The notes under the pieces: model-generated
Seen by the model: only the letters and a program-made list of their open reading frames with translations
Told to the model about the DNA's origin: nothing
Database searches by the model: none
In this document: positions 5,114 through 10,890 of the stretch, piece by piece
Position numbering within the stretch: the stretch's first letter is position 1
Layout of the letters: every line of letters begins with the position of its first letter
Translations under genes and position numbers: made by a program
NCBI GenBank assembly: GCA_900550685.1
Contig: URTS01000061.1
Coordinates: 1 to 10,890, forward strand
Reading direction: 5' to 3'
Origin: an uncultured Oscillibacter sp.
GTDB lineage: Bacteria; Bacillota; Clostridia; Oscillospirales; Oscillospiraceae
Length of the DNA: 10,890 bases

Positions 5114-6448
5114 ATGTATCAGGATCTGGCCAAAGGCAGCATCACCAAGGGGCTGCTGCTCTTTGCCGCCCCCATGGTGGCAGGGAACCTGCTCCAGCAG
5201 CTTTACAACATTGCGGACACCCTTATCGTGGGCCAGGCCCTGGGCCGCAACGCCCTGGCGTCGGTTGGGTCCGCCTTTACCCTGATGACCTTTTTGACCT
5301 CCGTTTTCCTGGGGCTGTCCATGGGCGCCGGGGCCTTGTTCTCCATCTATCAGGGCCGGGGCAATCAGACCGCCCTCCGCCGGGCAGCGGCCCACGCCTT
5401 CGCCCTGATCCTGGCGGTGACGCTGGTGCTGGCCCTGGCGGTCTACCTCTGGGTCGATCCCATTCTCCGCTTTCTGCAGATCCCGGAGGAACTGTACGAT
5501 GCCATGCGGACCTACCTGCTCATCATCTTCACCGGGCTCCTGGCCACCTTCCTCTATAATTTCTTTGCCTGTTTGCTGCGGGCGGTGGGGAACTCCGTGG
5601 CTCCCCTTTGGTTTCTGGGGACGGCGGCCCTGCTGAACATCGGACTGGATCTGCTGTTCGTTCTGGTGTTTCACTGGGGCGTGGCCGGGGCCGCGATCGC
5701 CACGGTCATCGCCCAATACGTCTCCGGCCTGGGCCTGCTGGGCTATACGGTCCTCCGGTGCCGGGAGCTGCTGCCCCGGCGGGCTGACCTCCGCTGGGAC
5801 GGCGGTATTCTGCGGGAAATTCTGGACCTGTCCCTGCTGACCTGCGCCCAGCAGTCCGCCATGAACTTCGGCATCCTGCTGGTGCAGCGGCTGGTGGACA
5901 GCTTCGGCCCCATCACCATGGCGGCCTTTGCCGCCGCCGTGAAGATCGACGCCTTCGCCTACCTGCCGGTGCAGGATTTCGGCAACGCCTTTTCCACCTT
6001 CATCGCCCAGAACTACGGCGCCGGAAAAACGGACCGCCTGCGGCTGGGACTGCGGCAGGCCACCCTGGTGAGCATCGGCTTCTCCTGCGTCATCACGGCC
6101 TGCGTGGTGCTCTTTGCCGGGCCGCTGATGCGGATTTTCGTCCAGGCGGAGGAAACTGCGGTCATTGCCGCCGGGATCCGGTATCTGCGGATCGAAGGGG
6201 CGTTTTACGCCGGCATCGGCTGCCTGTTCCTGCTCTATGGCTTCTACCGGGCCGTCAAGCGCCCCGGCATGAGCGTGGTGCTGACGGTGATCTCTCTGGG
6301 CACCCGGGTGGTGCTGGCTTATGCCCTGGCGGGCCCCGTGGGGGAGGTGGGCATCTGGGCCGCCATCCCCATTGGCTGGGCGCTGGCGGACGCCGCGGGC
6401 TACGGCTATTACTTCCGCCATCGGGACCGGCTTCTGGATATAGACTGA
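5114..6448 (+). CDS. MATE family multidrug/metabolite efflux transporter
   Basis: The 444-residue membrane protein has about 12 hydrophobic segments in two halves, the normal MATE size. The N-terminus GSITKGLLLFAAPMVAGNLLQQLYNIADTLIVGQALG is the MATE family signature (P..... QQLYN..D...VG). The second half opens with LLTCAQQSAMNFGILLVQRLVDSFG and contains the conserved AQNYGAGKTDR. MATE proteins export cationic drugs or metabolites using Na+ or H+ gradients; the substrate cannot be read here. The ATG at 5114 follows a GGGAGG site (5102-5107). With only 27 bases after metA and no terminator between, it is probably cotranscribed with the methionine genes, but a functional link is unproven. No clear terminator follows the stop. 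Confidence 0.93.
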   Translation: MYQDLAKGSITKGLLLFAAPMVAGNLLQQLYNIADTLIVGQALGRNALASVGSAFTLMTFLTSVFLGLSMGAGALFSIYQGRGNQTALRRAAAHAFALILAVTLVLALAVYLWVDPILRFLQIPEELYDAMRTYLLIIFTGLLATFLYNFFACLLRAVGNSVAPLWFLGTAALLNIGLDLLFVLVFHWGVAGAAIATVIAQYVSGLGLLGYTVLRCRELLPRRADLRWDGGILREILDLSLLTCAQQSAMNFGILLVQRLVDSFGPITMAAFAAAVKIDAFAYLPVQDFGNAFSTFIAQNYGAGKTDRLRLGLRQATLVSIGFSCVITACVVLFAGPLMRIFVQAEETAVIAAGIRYLRIEGAFYAGIGCLFLLYGFYRAVKRPGMSVVLTVISLGTRVVLAYALAGPVGEVGIWAAIPIGWALADAAGYGYYFRHRDRLLDID

Positions 6449-6469
6449 TGCTTCGTCCCCCTTTTTCCC

Positions 6470-6498
6470 TTGATGACGGGACCGTTCCGTGGTAAAAT
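6470..6498 (+). promoter_or_regulatory. Promoter of the DUF4317 gene
   Basis: TTGATG (6470-6475), a 17-base spacer and TAAAAT (6493-6498) lie just after the MATE stop codon. Transcription would start at about 6505, giving a leader of about 37 bases. This separates the DUF4317 gene from the methionine operon, although readthrough remains possible. Confidence 0.75.
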
Positions 6499-6541
6499 CC
6501 TTCTCTGTACGATTCATCCGCGGAACACGAAAGGACATACC

Positions 6542-7714
6542 ATGAATCAGAAAGAACTCAATGAGATCCGGCGGCGCTTCAAGCTGGACCGGAACAGCAT
6601 TTCCAAAATTTTCGGCTGCTATGTCAACAGCAACAAGGAAGTCATCTCCTGGGTGGACGCCTCCATGGGCCTCATGCAGCAGGAGGAACAGGAGATGTAC
6701 CTGGCCCTTCTGAAAAAGGCCCTCTCCGGCGCCCTGGGGAAAAATCTGGTGGACATCGTGCTGGACACCCGCCAGGTGGCGGACAGCGACGAGGGCCGCC
6801 TTCTGCAAACCCTCCGCCAGACGGAGCTGAAGGACCCCAACTCCCGGGAGACCCTCTGCCATACGATCATCGACGCCCTGGACATGGGCGAGACCAATTA
6901 CCTGATCCTCCTGGCTGCCGACACCTACGATGTGCCCCACAAGAGCCGGGACGACGAGTTCCAGGCGGACGCCGGGGACACGGTGTACCGCTATTTCGTC
7001 TGCGCCGTCTGCCCGGTGAAGGCCCCCACCCTGGAGCTGCGGTACGACCACGATCTGAACGAGTTCCACCCCGGCTCCACCGGCCACATCGCCCTGGCGC
7101 CGGAGTTCGGCTTCCTCTACCCCGCCTTTGACAACCGGGCCGCCAACCTCTACAACGCCCTGTTTTACACCAAGAACCCGGCGGAGCTGAACCAGGCGGT
7201 CATCGACGCCCTGTTCCGGGTGGAGCCCCCCATGTCCGCCGCGGAGCAGAAAAACGTGTTCGACACGGCCTTGACGGAAGCCCTGGACAAGGATTGCAGC
7301 TACGATGTGGTGCAGTCCGTCCACGAGCAGATCCGGGCCCGGATCGAGGACCACAAGGAGAGCCACGACCCGGAACCCTTGGAACTGACCGTCACCGACG
7401 TGGGCTGCATCCTGGCCAACAGCGGCGTGGACACGGAAAAGGTGGAGGCCTTCAAGGAAAACTGTGAAAAGCAGTACGGCGAAAACGCCGCGCTGAACCC
7501 GGTGAACATCATTGAAAGCCGCAAGTTCGAGGTCACCACCCCGGAGGTGAAGATCACCATTGCCCCGGAGAACAGCTACATGATCGAGACCCGGGTCATC
7601 GACGGCCGCAAATATCTGCTGATCCCCGCCGACGACGGCGTGGAGGTCAACGGCATCGGGGTGAACATCCCCGGCAAGCGGGAACCCTCTTCCGAAGAAC
7701 CGTCTGAAGAATAA
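6542..7714 (+). CDS. DUF4317 family protein of unknown function
   Basis: The 390-residue soluble protein starts MNQKELNEIRRRFKLDRNSI, followed by IFGCYVNSNKEVISWVD, which I recognise as the N-terminus of the DUF4317 family found widely in Clostridia. No signal peptide, membrane segment, nucleotide-binding loop or obvious catalytic motif is seen. The middle contains a run YRYFVCAVCPVK (about 142-160) and acidic stretches, and the C-terminus ends in an acidic tail (SSEEPSEE). The ATG at 6542 follows AAAGGA (6529-6534); a longer frame back to 6470 would begin inside the -35 element and is rejected. The gene has its own promoter and a strong terminator, so it is probably a single-gene transcript. 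No function is proposed. Confidence 0.85.
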   Translation: MNQKELNEIRRRFKLDRNSISKIFGCYVNSNKEVISWVDASMGLMQQEEQEMYLALLKKALSGALGKNLVDIVLDTRQVADSDEGRLLQTLRQTELKDPNSRETLCHTIIDALDMGETNYLILLAADTYDVPHKSRDDEFQADAGDTVYRYFVCAVCPVKAPTLELRYDHDLNEFHPGSTGHIALAPEFGFLYPAFDNRAANLYNALFYTKNPAELNQAVIDALFRVEPPMSAAEQKNVFDTALTEALDKDCSYDVVQSVHEQIRARIEDHKESHDPEPLELTVTDVGCILANSGVDTEKVEAFKENCEKQYGENAALNPVNIIESRKFEVTTPEVKITIAPENSYMIETRVIDGRKYLLIPADDGVEVNGIGVNIPGKREPSSEEPSEE

Positions 7715-7717
7715 GCG

Positions 7718-7755
7718 AAAAAAAGCACGCCATTCTGCGAATGGCGTGCTTTTTT
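7718..7755. terminator. Bidirectional intrinsic terminator between converging genes
   Basis: AGCACGCCATT (7724-7734) pairs with AATGGCGTGCT (7740-7750) around a 5-base loop, with A7 before (7718-7724) and T5 after (7751-7755). It can end both the plus-strand DUF4317 transcript and the minus-strand asparaginase operon. Confidence 0.92.
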
Positions 7756-7766
7756 ACAGGCTCAAT

Positions 7767-8759
7767 TCAGTTTGCCGGGAAGAGGATATCCTTGGCCACC
7801 GGGGTATAGAAAAGCCGCTCCACTTCCCTGCGGTCATGGGTCCGGCCCAGGATCCACATGAGCTTGGCCACCACGGCCTCCGTGGTCATGTCGTAGGCCT
7901 CCAGCACCTTCAAATCCGCTTTCAGACTGTGGCCCACATGGTAAACGCCCACGTCGCTGCCCTCGCTGGGCACCTGGGTGGTGAGCACGATGAACCGGCC
8001 CCGGTCCATCCATTCCCGCAGGCAGTCGTAGAATCCGCCCTGTTCCGGCAGGCCGCCCACGCCGAAGCTCTCGATGATAAGGGCGTCGTTCCGCTCCAGA
8101 AAGAAGTCCACAGCGGCGCGGTCCTGGCCCGGCGTCAGCTTCAAAAGGGCCACCTTGGTGTCCAGGGTATCGCAGAAAGCAGGGACATCAGCACAGTCCT
8201 GCCGGATATACCGCAGGAGGACCCCGTCCCGCAGGACCCCCAGGTCCGGGTAGTTGATGCTGGAAAAGGCCTGGAAGCTCTTGGTGCGGGTCTTCCGGGC
8301 CCGGGTGCCCAGGATCACATGGCTGTTGAACACGATGGACACCCCCGGCAGGTCCGACGCGGCACAGCGGAAAGCGTCCGTCAGGTTGATCTTGGAATCG
8401 GTGGAGTCAAAGCCGATGGGCTTCTGGGCTCCGGTGAGGATGACGGGCTTGGGGCTGCCCTGGACCAAATAGCTGAGGGCCGCGGCGGTATAGGCCATGG
8501 TGTCGGTGCCGTGGGTGATGACAAAGCCGTCATAACGGTCATAGTTATCCCGGACGCAGCCCGCCATAGCCAGCCAATGCTCCGGCCGCATGTTGGTGCT
8601 GTCCAGGTTCAGCAGCTGCACGCAGTCCACATCGCAGATGCCGGAGATGGCAGGCAGATGGCTCAAAAGCTGCTCCGTGGTCAGTTCCGGCGCCAGGCCG
8701 TCCTCCGTCACATCGGAGGCGATGGTGCCGCCGGTGCCGATAAGCAGAATTTTCTTCAT
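7767..8759 (-). CDS. ansA: L-asparaginase, type I (cytoplasmic)
   Basis: The enzyme hydrolyses asparagine to aspartate and ammonia. The 330-residue length fits type I, and there is no signal peptide, so cytoplasmic. Motifs: KKILLIGTGGTIAS with the nucleophile Thr12, ITHGTDTMAYTA with Thr85 and Asp86 of the second active-site loop, and VILTGAQKPIGFDSTDSK downstream with the conserved region that supplies the Lys. Archaeal GatD-type amidotransferase subunits share the fold but are longer and paired with GatE, not seen here. The ATG at 8757-8759 follows GAAAGGAAG; a longer frame upstream overlaps the nuclease gene and is rejected. It is last in the operon, 11 bases after the nuclease stop. Confidence 0.92.
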   Translation of the reverse strand: MKKILLIGTGGTIASDVTEDGLAPELTTEQLLSHLPAISGICDVDCVQLLNLDSTNMRPEHWLAMAGCVRDNYDRYDGFVITHGTDTMAYTAAALSYLVQGSPKPVILTGAQKPIGFDSTDSKINLTDAFRCAASDLPGVSIVFNSHVILGTRARKTRTKSFQAFSSINYPDLGVLRDGVLLRYIRQDCADVPAFCDTLDTKVALLKLTPGQDRAAVDFFLERNDALIIESFGVGGLPEQGGFYDCLREWMDRGRFIVLTTQVPSEGSDVGVYHVGHSLKADLKVLEAYDMTTEAVVAKLMWILGRTHDRREVERLFYTPVAKDILFPAN

Positions 8760-8770
8760 AGAACTTCCTT

Positions 8771-9868
8771 TCAGCCCAGGTCCCGGTGGTCCAGGGCGGC
8801 CAGGCCGAACCGGGCGGCCATGGTGATGCGCCGGCGCTCCTCCTCGGTCCCGGCGCGGTTCAGCTGATCCTTCAGGTCCTTTAAAAACAGGCCCCGGAGG
8901 GAATCCTCCTCCGCCCGGGCCCACAGGTCCTCTGCCAGCCGGGTCTGGTCCCGCAGCTCCAGGGCATAGAACTGGTCCGCCAGGGTTTCTTGCAGGGCTT
9001 CCAGGAAAACGCCCCCCTCCCCGGTCTCACCGGTGAGGAGGATGCGGTAAAGGTCCCGGGCGGTTTCGGCAGGCAGCGCCCCTTCAACGGCGGTCCTGGG
9101 GTCCTGGCCGGTGACATCCACCGTCAAAATCTCGTAGCGCCGCCGGGCAAAAGGCACAAAGTCCAGGCCGATTTTGCCGTCCTCGTCTATGATGCCGGTA
9201 TAGAAGCCTTTTTCCCCCAGCTCGTCAAAGCCCCGGCCCTCCGGGCATCCCGGCCAGGCACAGAGAGTCTTTCCATAGGTCAGGGGCTCCGTCCGCTTGT
9301 GGATGTGCCCCAGGGCCAGGTACGCAAGGCCGCTGGCGGCGATCTCCTCCCGGCGGATGGGATCGTACCGGATCTCCGCCGGGTCGATCTCCCCGTGGAG
9401 CAGACCGATATGGACTTTGCCGTCCGCCGGGGCGGCAAAGCCGGACAGGAAGCCCTCCGGCTGTTCCGGCCCGGTAAAGGCCCCGCCGTGGATCACCAGG
9501 TTTTTCTCCGGCCACGCCATGGCCGTCAGGCATGGCTGGGTGAAAATATGCACGTTTTCCGGCCACTGCACCGTCAGGTAGGGGCTGCCGGGGCCGTACC
9601 AGTCATGGTTGCCGGGGGCAATATAGACCTGGGCGTGCATCTGACCCAGGGCGGCGGAAAGACGCTCCGCCGTGTCCCGGTAAGCCGCCGCGCTGTCGAA
9701 CAGGTCTCCTGCCAGCAGCACCAGCTCCACGCCGTTCTGATTGGCGTAGTTGGCAAGGCGCACCGGCAGTTCCCGGCTCTCCCGGCGGCGGTCCGCCGCC
9801 TGCTGAGGAGGCAGAGCGGCAAAGGCACTGTCCAGGTGGAAGTCCGCCGCGTGAATGAATTTCAGCAT
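8771..9868 (-). CDS. SbcD/YhaO-like metallophosphoesterase, putative DNA repair nuclease
   Basis: The 365-residue protein has the calcineurin-type metal-binding motifs in order: AADFHLD (Asp9, His11), LLAGDLFD (Asp55), APGNHDW (Asn87, His88, Asp89), LLHGE (His158) and ALGHIH (His188, His190). This arrangement, with the N-terminal FIHAADFHLDS, is that of the Mre11/SbcD/YhaO group, which binds two Mn ions and cuts DNA. The C-terminal third (about 260-365) is charged and helical, as in the capping and partner-binding parts of YhaO. These enzymes normally act with an SMC-like ATPase (SbcC or YhaN); none is encoded next to it here, the neighbours being a YbaK-like gene upstream and asparaginase downstream. 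The ATG at 9868 follows GGGAG, 11 bases after the ybaK-like stop. Confidence 0.88.
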   Translation of the reverse strand: MLKFIHAADFHLDSAFAALPPQQAADRRRESRELPVRLANYANQNGVELVLLAGDLFDSAAAYRDTAERLSAALGQMHAQVYIAPGNHDWYGPGSPYLTVQWPENVHIFTQPCLTAMAWPEKNLVIHGGAFTGPEQPEGFLSGFAAPADGKVHIGLLHGEIDPAEIRYDPIRREEIAASGLAYLALGHIHKRTEPLTYGKTLCAWPGCPEGRGFDELGEKGFYTGIIDEDGKIGLDFVPFARRRYEILTVDVTGQDPRTAVEGALPAETARDLYRILLTGETGEGGVFLEALQETLADQFYALELRDQTRLAEDLWARAEEDSLRGLFLKDLKDQLNRAGTEEERRRITMAARFGLAALDHRDLG

Positions 9869-9879
9869 AGCCCGCTCCC

Positions 9880-10371
9880 TCAGTTCTCCTTCTCTTCCGG
9901 ACGCCAGCCCTTGGTGACATCCACCCAGGCCACAAAGTTGGAGGAATATTTTTCCAGTTCTTCACAGGTCATCTCAATGGCGCTGTTGCTGCTTCCGGCA
10001 GCGGGGAACACGGTTTCAAACCGCTTCAGGGAGACATCCAGATAGGTTTTCACATTCTCCGGCAGGGCAAAGGAGCACACGCCGCCGGGGTCGTGACCGA
10101 TCATGGTGTGGGCCTCGTCAAAGGTCAGCATCTTGGCCTTGGTGTGGAACTGGGCCTTATAGCGGCTGTTGTCCACCTTGGCGTCTCCCGCCATGACGAT
10201 GATAATGGGCTCCTCGCCGATCTTGAAGCTCATGGACTTGGCAATGCGGGCGCCTTCCACGCCCACGGCCACCGCTGCCAGCTCCACCGTGGCGGAGGAG
10301 ACGTCAAACTCCCGGATGCGGTCCTCGATGCCGAAGTCCTTGAAATATGCGCGTACTTTCTGAATAGACAT
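9880..10371 (-). CDS. ybaK: YbaK/EbsC family aminoacyl-tRNA deacylase
   Basis: The 163-residue single-domain protein matches the YbaK/ProX editing fold. Features are VELAAVAVGVEGARIAKSMSF with the conserved Lys45, then GHDPGGVCSFAL (the GGV.P-type active-site loop, about 92-103) and VYLD-like TYLDVSLKRFETVFPAAGSSNSAIEMT near the C-terminus. The family removes wrongly attached amino acids, for example Cys from Cys-tRNA(Pro), in trans in the cytoplasm; the exact substrate cannot be read here. The start ATG at 10369-10371 follows GAGGAA. It is the first gene of a three-gene minus-strand operon with 11-base gaps, driven by the promoter at 10407-10435. Confidence 0.88.
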   Translation of the reverse strand: MSIQKVRAYFKDFGIEDRIREFDVSSATVELAAVAVGVEGARIAKSMSFKIGEEPIIIVMAGDAKVDNSRYKAQFHTKAKMLTFDEAHTMIGHDPGGVCSFALPENVKTYLDVSLKRFETVFPAAGSSNSAIEMTCEELEKYSSNFVAWVDVTKGWRPEEKEN

Positions 10372-10406
10372 GGTAAGTTCCTCTTTTTATATAGTCTCGT
10401 AGTTCT

Positions 10407-10435
10407 ATTGTACTGTGCGGCCCGGGCTTTTGCAA
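10407..10435 (-). promoter_or_regulatory. Promoter of the ybaK-nuclease-ansA operon
   Basis: Read on the minus strand, TTGCAA (10435-10430) is separated by 17 bases from TACAAT (10412-10407). Transcription would start at about 10400, some 30 bases before the ATG at 10371. The 10436-10510 stretch upstream is GC-rich with nothing recognisable. Confidence 0.75.
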
Positions 10436-10510
10436 ATAGAATATCGCCGGATTCCCCATTTCTATTCCCCCGCGCCTGCGGCAGCGCCCCCTCTGCCGCC
10501 CCCGGCAGGC

Positions 10511-10541
10511 AAAAAAGGACGTCATCCATTGGATGACGCCC
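10511..10541 (-). terminator. Intrinsic terminator after etfA
   Basis: On the minus strand GGGCGTCATCC (10541-10531) pairs with GGATGACGTCC (10527-10517) around a 3-base loop and is followed by T6 (10516-10511). One pair is G.U on this strand but A.C on the other, which fixes its direction. Confidence 0.88.
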
Positions 10542-10561
10542 TTTTGCAGCTTAGGAAGCTC

Positions 10562-10890
10562 TTACTTCGCGGCCTTGGCGGCGCGGACAGCCTCGATCAG
10601 CATCGGGGTGACCTTGAACAGGTCGCCGCAGATGCCGTAGTCAGCGATCTCGAAGATGGGAGCGGTGTCGTTCTTGTTGACGGCAATGATGCACTCGGAA
10701 TCCTGCATGCCGGCCTTGTGCTGGATGGCGCCGGAAATGCCCAGAGCGATGTACACCTTGGGATGCACGGTCTTGCCGGTCTGGCCCACCTGGTGGTCAG
10801 CAGACAGCCAGCCGCTGTCGATGGTGGCACGGGAACCGCCAACAACGCCGCCCAGCTCGGCAGCCAGCTCTTCAGCCAGCTTGATGCCGC
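10562..10890 (-). CDS. etfA: Electron transfer flavoprotein alpha subunit, C-terminal part
   Basis: The last 108 residues are inside the window. They contain the FAD-binding domain signature of EtfA: GGSRATIDSGWL, then HQVGQTGKTVHPKVYIALGI with SGAIQHKAGM, and NKNDTAPIFEIADYGICGDL. EtfA with EtfB carries electrons between acyl-CoA dehydrogenases and other redox enzymes; in anaerobic Clostridia the pair often works in electron bifurcation with butyryl-CoA dehydrogenase. The N-terminal part, and any neighbours such as etfB or bcd, are outside the window. The stop TAA is at 10562-10564, followed by the intrinsic terminator 20 bases on. Confidence 0.95.
   Translation of the reverse strand, partial: GIKLAEELAAELGGVVGGSRATIDSGWLSADHQVGQTGKTVHPKVYIALGISGAIQHKAGMQDSECIIAVNKNDTAPIFEIADYGICGDLFKVTPMLIEAVRAAKAAK

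Noticed and set aside
5096..7366. A 756-codon open frame on the minus strand opposite the MATE and DUF4317 genes
   Set aside because: It is the antisense shadow of two well-supported genes. Its translation is low-complexity Gly/Gln/His/Val-rich, as expected from GC-rich DNA, with no recognisable domain.
7746..8867. Plus-strand frame opposite the asparaginase gene
   Set aside because: It begins inside the terminator stem and has no family features; the minus-strand asparaginase is certain.
1..10890. CRISPR arrays, tRNA or rRNA genes
   Set aside because: No regularly spaced repeats, no tRNA cloverleaf with CCA end or TTCGA arm, and no rRNA-like sequence was noticed on either strand.

Overview
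The window is GC-rich (AT-rich only at a few regulatory spots). It carries strong AGGAGG-type ribosome binding sites, an S-layer-homology surface protein, MetY/MetA direct-sulfhydrylation genes, a DUF4317 gene and an electron-transfer-flavoprotein gene. Together these suggest a high-GC anaerobic member of the Clostridia, most likely Oscillospirales (Oscillibacter/Flavonifractor/Lawsonibacter-like). That placement is an inference from gene content and codon use, not from a database match.

Layout. (1) 1-256, minus strand: the N-terminus of a secreted SLH-domain protein. (2) 257-658: no protein gene, but 330-563 folds into a long closed multi-hairpin structure, probably a structured RNA. (3) 659-2529: a small recombination-related island. 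It has a 420-aa protein made of two degenerate tyrosine-recombinase cores followed by two winged-helix-like segments, a 234-bp segment bounded by identical inverted 18-bp near-palindromes, and the truncated 3' end of an otherwise normal tyrosine recombinase. (4) 2625-6448, plus strand: a sigma-A-type promoter, a 17-codon methionine-rich leader peptide inside a 1-2-3-4 transcription attenuator, then metY, metA and a MATE efflux gene. (5) 6470-7755: a DUF4317 gene with its own promoter and a bidirectional terminator. (6) 7767-10435, minus strand: an apparent operon ybaK-like deacylase, SbcD/YhaO-like nuclease, asparaginase, with promoter at 10407-10435. (7) 10511-10890, minus strand: terminator and 3' end of etfA.

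The metY-metA pair makes homocysteine from homoserine, acetyl-CoA and sulfide. MetA acetylates homoserine (Glu111, typical of acetyl-CoA-using members, is present) and MetY replaces the acetyl group with sulfide. The standout is the control region: the leader peptide MMYSMVMLMCNTVFGAF has five Met codons in its first nine, and four RNA segments pair as 1:2, 2:3 and 3:4, with 3:4 being an intrinsic terminator. This is the architecture of the enterobacterial trp/his attenuators. Here it would respond to Met-tRNA charging, whereas Firmicutes methionine genes are usually controlled by S-box or Met T-box RNAs. The second notable element is the possible invertible segment beside the catalytically dead integrase-like protein.
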